From positions 1-7,546 of the forward strand of contig BEII01000070.1 in NCBI GenBank assembly GCA_002898935.1: a stretch of DNA of 7,546 bases. Reading direction: 5' to 3'. Below the pieces are notes generated by a model. That model searched no databases. It was not told the origin of the DNA and worked only from the letters and a program-made list of their open reading frames with translations. Positions 6,466 to 7,546 of the stretch are shown in pieces. Position 1 is the stretch's first letter. Each line of letters begins with the position of its first letter. The position numbers were made by a program, and so were the translations under genes. Origin of the DNA: a bacterium HR32 (GTDB lineage: Bacteria > Sysuimicrobiota > Sysuimicrobiia > Sysuimicrobiales > Sysuimicrobiaceae).

Positions 6466-6924
6466 ATGGGATACATGGGACGCCTGGTGGACCGGCTCGA
6501 GGAAGCGCGGCGCAACGCCTTCGCCGCGGTCGAAGGCATGGACGATGCCACCCTGAACATTCAGCCGCAAGGGCTGCAGAACACGCCCGGGATCCTCCTC
6601 CGCCACCTCTTGGGGTCCGAGCGTTACTGGATCCACCAGGTGGTGGGCGGGGAGGACGTGCGCCGGGATCGGGAGGCCGAGTTCGACCGCGCCGTTCCCA
6701 CGAGCCGCCGCTGGCTGGAGCACGAGCTGGAGGCGGTGGCTACGAAGACCCGGCAGGTCCTGGAGTCCCTTCCCGAACACGCCTTGGACGAGGTGGTGGA
6801 AGCGCAGGCAGGCAACCGGACGCTGCGGCTGGACAAGGGCTCCGCGGTCGTGAGGGCGCTTGAGCACTGGGCGTACCACCACGGTCAGCTCCGGCTGATG
6901 CGGCGGCTGCTGATGGGCGGATGA
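6466..6924 (+). CDS. DinB superfamily protein (four-helix, predicted metal-binding)
   Basis: This 152-residue protein has the DinB/YfiT fold pattern: four helices with a metal-binding His triad. His47 lies in the second helix within LLRHLLGSERYW (44-55). His134 and His138 form the HxxxH of the last helix, ALEHWAYHHGQLRLMRRL (131-148), where the GQ after the motif is also typical. The fold is shared by DinB proteins of unknown role and by thiol-dependent transferases such as bacillithiol and mycothiol enzymes, so the reaction cannot be named. ATG 6466 is preferred because AGGAGG at 6453-6458 is 7 bases away; an in-frame GTG at 6460 is too close to that site. The stop overlaps the next start as ATGA. 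The intact triad suggests a working metal site. Confidence 0.82.
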   Translation: MGYMGRLVDRLEEARRNAFAAVEGMDDATLNIQPQGLQNTPGILLRHLLGSERYWIHQVVGGEDVRRDREAEFDRAVPTSRRWLEHELEAVATKTRQVLESLPEHALDEVVEAQAGNRTLRLDKGSAVVRALEHWAYHHGQLRLMRRLLMGG

Positions 6925-7181
6925 GGGCAGCGGTCGGGTTCTTCTGGCTGGTGGCCATCGCGGTGGAGGTGTACCGCCGGCTGGGCGGTCCGGTCCCGGG
7001 GCCTTTGGCCGTGGCCGCGCCGTGGTTGGTCCTCGCGGCTACCGTGCTACCGGCCGTGGAAGCGGTCCGGGGGTTCCGGTCTGGGGACGCGGTGGAAGGC
7101 GTGAAGTCGGTGCTATGGGCCGTCCCGGGGGCGATCACGCTGGCCTGGGGCCCGGGCTGGCTGAGGTTCGGCGGGCCGTAG
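6921..7181 (+). CDS. Small predicted membrane protein, unrecognised
   Basis: I do not recognise this 86-residue protein. It is rich in Ala, Val, Leu, Gly and Trp and has three hydrophobic stretches: about residues 4-18 (FFWLVAIAV core), 28-48 (PWLVLAATVL core) and 63-80 (SVLWAVPGAITLAW core). The first two look long enough to span a membrane; the third is weaker. Arg residues at 19-20 and 50-53 sit between the segments and would favour a cytoplasmic loop. The ATG overlaps the stop of the DinB-like gene (ATGA), so translation is probably coupled and the two may be functionally linked. No Cys, His clusters or catalytic motif are present. The overlap and coherent hydrophobic pattern argue for a real gene. 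Confidence 0.65.
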   Translation: MRAAVGFFWLVAIAVEVYRRLGGPVPGPLAVAAPWLVLAATVLPAVEAVRGFRSGDAVEGVKSVLWAVPGAITLAWGPGWLRFGGP

Positions 7182-7198
7182 GGCGTGGGAGGGGCCGC

Positions 7199-7546
7199 AT
7201 GCGGTGGGAGCCGGCTCCTGACCTTCACGCGCGGCTGGCGCGCATCGCCCGGGCGCTGGGCTTCGGCCACGTGGACACAAGTCGCGTGTACTGCCTGCGG
7301 CTGTACGGCGCCCGGGCCAACGCGTGGGCGCGGATCTGGGGCCTGCCCTCCGTGTTCCAACAGGCCCTGGGCTTGCCCGCGGCCTACGCCGTCGAGTTCC
7401 TGTGTCCCGCTTTCGACCGCCTGCCCCAGGACGAGCAGGACCGCGTGATCATCCACGAGCTGCTGCACATCCCCACCACCTTCAGCGGCGGTGTGCGGCC
7501 AGAGCGGTCCCGCGGGCTGCGGATCGACCGGCGGACCGTGGAGCGG
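7199..7546 (+). CDS. Predicted zinc metallopeptidase with HELLH motif (3' end outside window)
   Basis: The frame runs from ATG 7199 to the window end without a stop, giving 116 residues. It has a clear HExxH zincin motif, HELLHIP at 86-92, in which His86 and His90 should bind zinc and Glu87 act as general base. The upstream segment YCLRLYGARANAWARIWGLP (31-50) and the motif FSGGVRP after the active site match, as I recall it, a family of putative metallopeptidases also seen in archaea and phages (PF18894-like). Residues RIWGLP and the HELLHIP-x-TFSGG pattern are the features I rely on. A third ligand must lie in or after the visible end. A purine stretch GGGAGGGG (7187-7194) serves as ribosome-binding site, 17 bases after the previous stop. 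There is no signal peptide, so it is probably cytoplasmic. The substrate is unknown. Confidence 0.75.
   Translation, partial: MRWEPAPDLHARLARIARALGFGHVDTSRVYCLRLYGARANAWARIWGLPSVFQQALGLPAAYAVEFLCPAFDRLPQDEQDRVIIHELLHIPTTFSGGVRPERSRGLRIDRRTVER

Noticed and set aside
5929..6882. A 317-codon frame on the - strand across the GNAT-like and DinB-like genes
   Set aside because: It crosses two genes and their ribosome-binding site, its middle is low-complexity Pro/Arg/Thr sequence, and the + strand genes show family motifs throughout.
7185..7448. An 87-codon + strand frame overlapping the metallopeptidase
   Set aside because: Its product is Cys/Thr/Pro-rich with no motif, while the frame from 7199 carries HELLHIP and a family-like upstream region.

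Overview
The window is GC-rich (about 70% by eye, not counted), and every gene I can support lies on the + strand. It is a chromosomal core region near the replication origin, with the order recF (3' end) – dciA – remB – gyrB – gyrA – hup, followed by four less conserved genes: a GNAT-like protein, a DinB-fold protein, a small membrane protein and the 5' part of a zinc metallopeptidase. A RemB (DUF370) gene between recF and gyrB is the Bacillus arrangement, while a DciA (DUF721) gene directly after recF is typical of actinobacteria and other lineages that load DnaB through DciA. Having both, at this GC content, suggests a deep-branching GC-rich Gram-positive lineage or a relative (Limnochordia, Thermaerobacter or Symbiobacterium types, or an uncultured thermophilic phylum). 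The sequence alone does not settle the taxon.

Region 1 (1-778) holds tightly coupled replication and regulatory genes. The recF stop overlaps the dciA start (GTGA), and remB starts 2 bases after the dciA stop. Region 2 (775-5198) is the DNA gyrase operon. A good extended -10 promoter (TTGACC, 18 bp, TG-C-TATTCT) drives it, and the remB stop codon lies inside its -35 hexamer. gyrB and gyrA are complete, 24 bases apart, and carry all catalytic motifs. GyrA has Ala and Pro at the two positions (E. coli S83 and D87) that normally anchor fluoroquinolones. Region 3 (5199-5660) holds hup for the nucleoid protein HU. Its leader has two copies of CCCGCGGGG exactly 20 bp apart, and possible hairpins follow the gene.

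Region 4 (5661-7546) is an operon-like run of accessory genes with short gaps or overlaps. It contains a GNAT-fold protein whose acetyl-CoA loop looks degenerate, a DinB-superfamily protein with an intact His triad, an unrecognised protein with two or three membrane segments, and a metallopeptidase cut off by the window end just after its HELLH motif. 

No stretch over 300 bases lacks a gene. I saw no tRNA, rRNA, CRISPR array, insertion sequence or prophage. I did not find a clearly new multi-gene system. The points most worth a second look are the gyrase drug-site residues, the hup leader repeats, the gyrB promoter and leader arrangement, and the accessory cluster.
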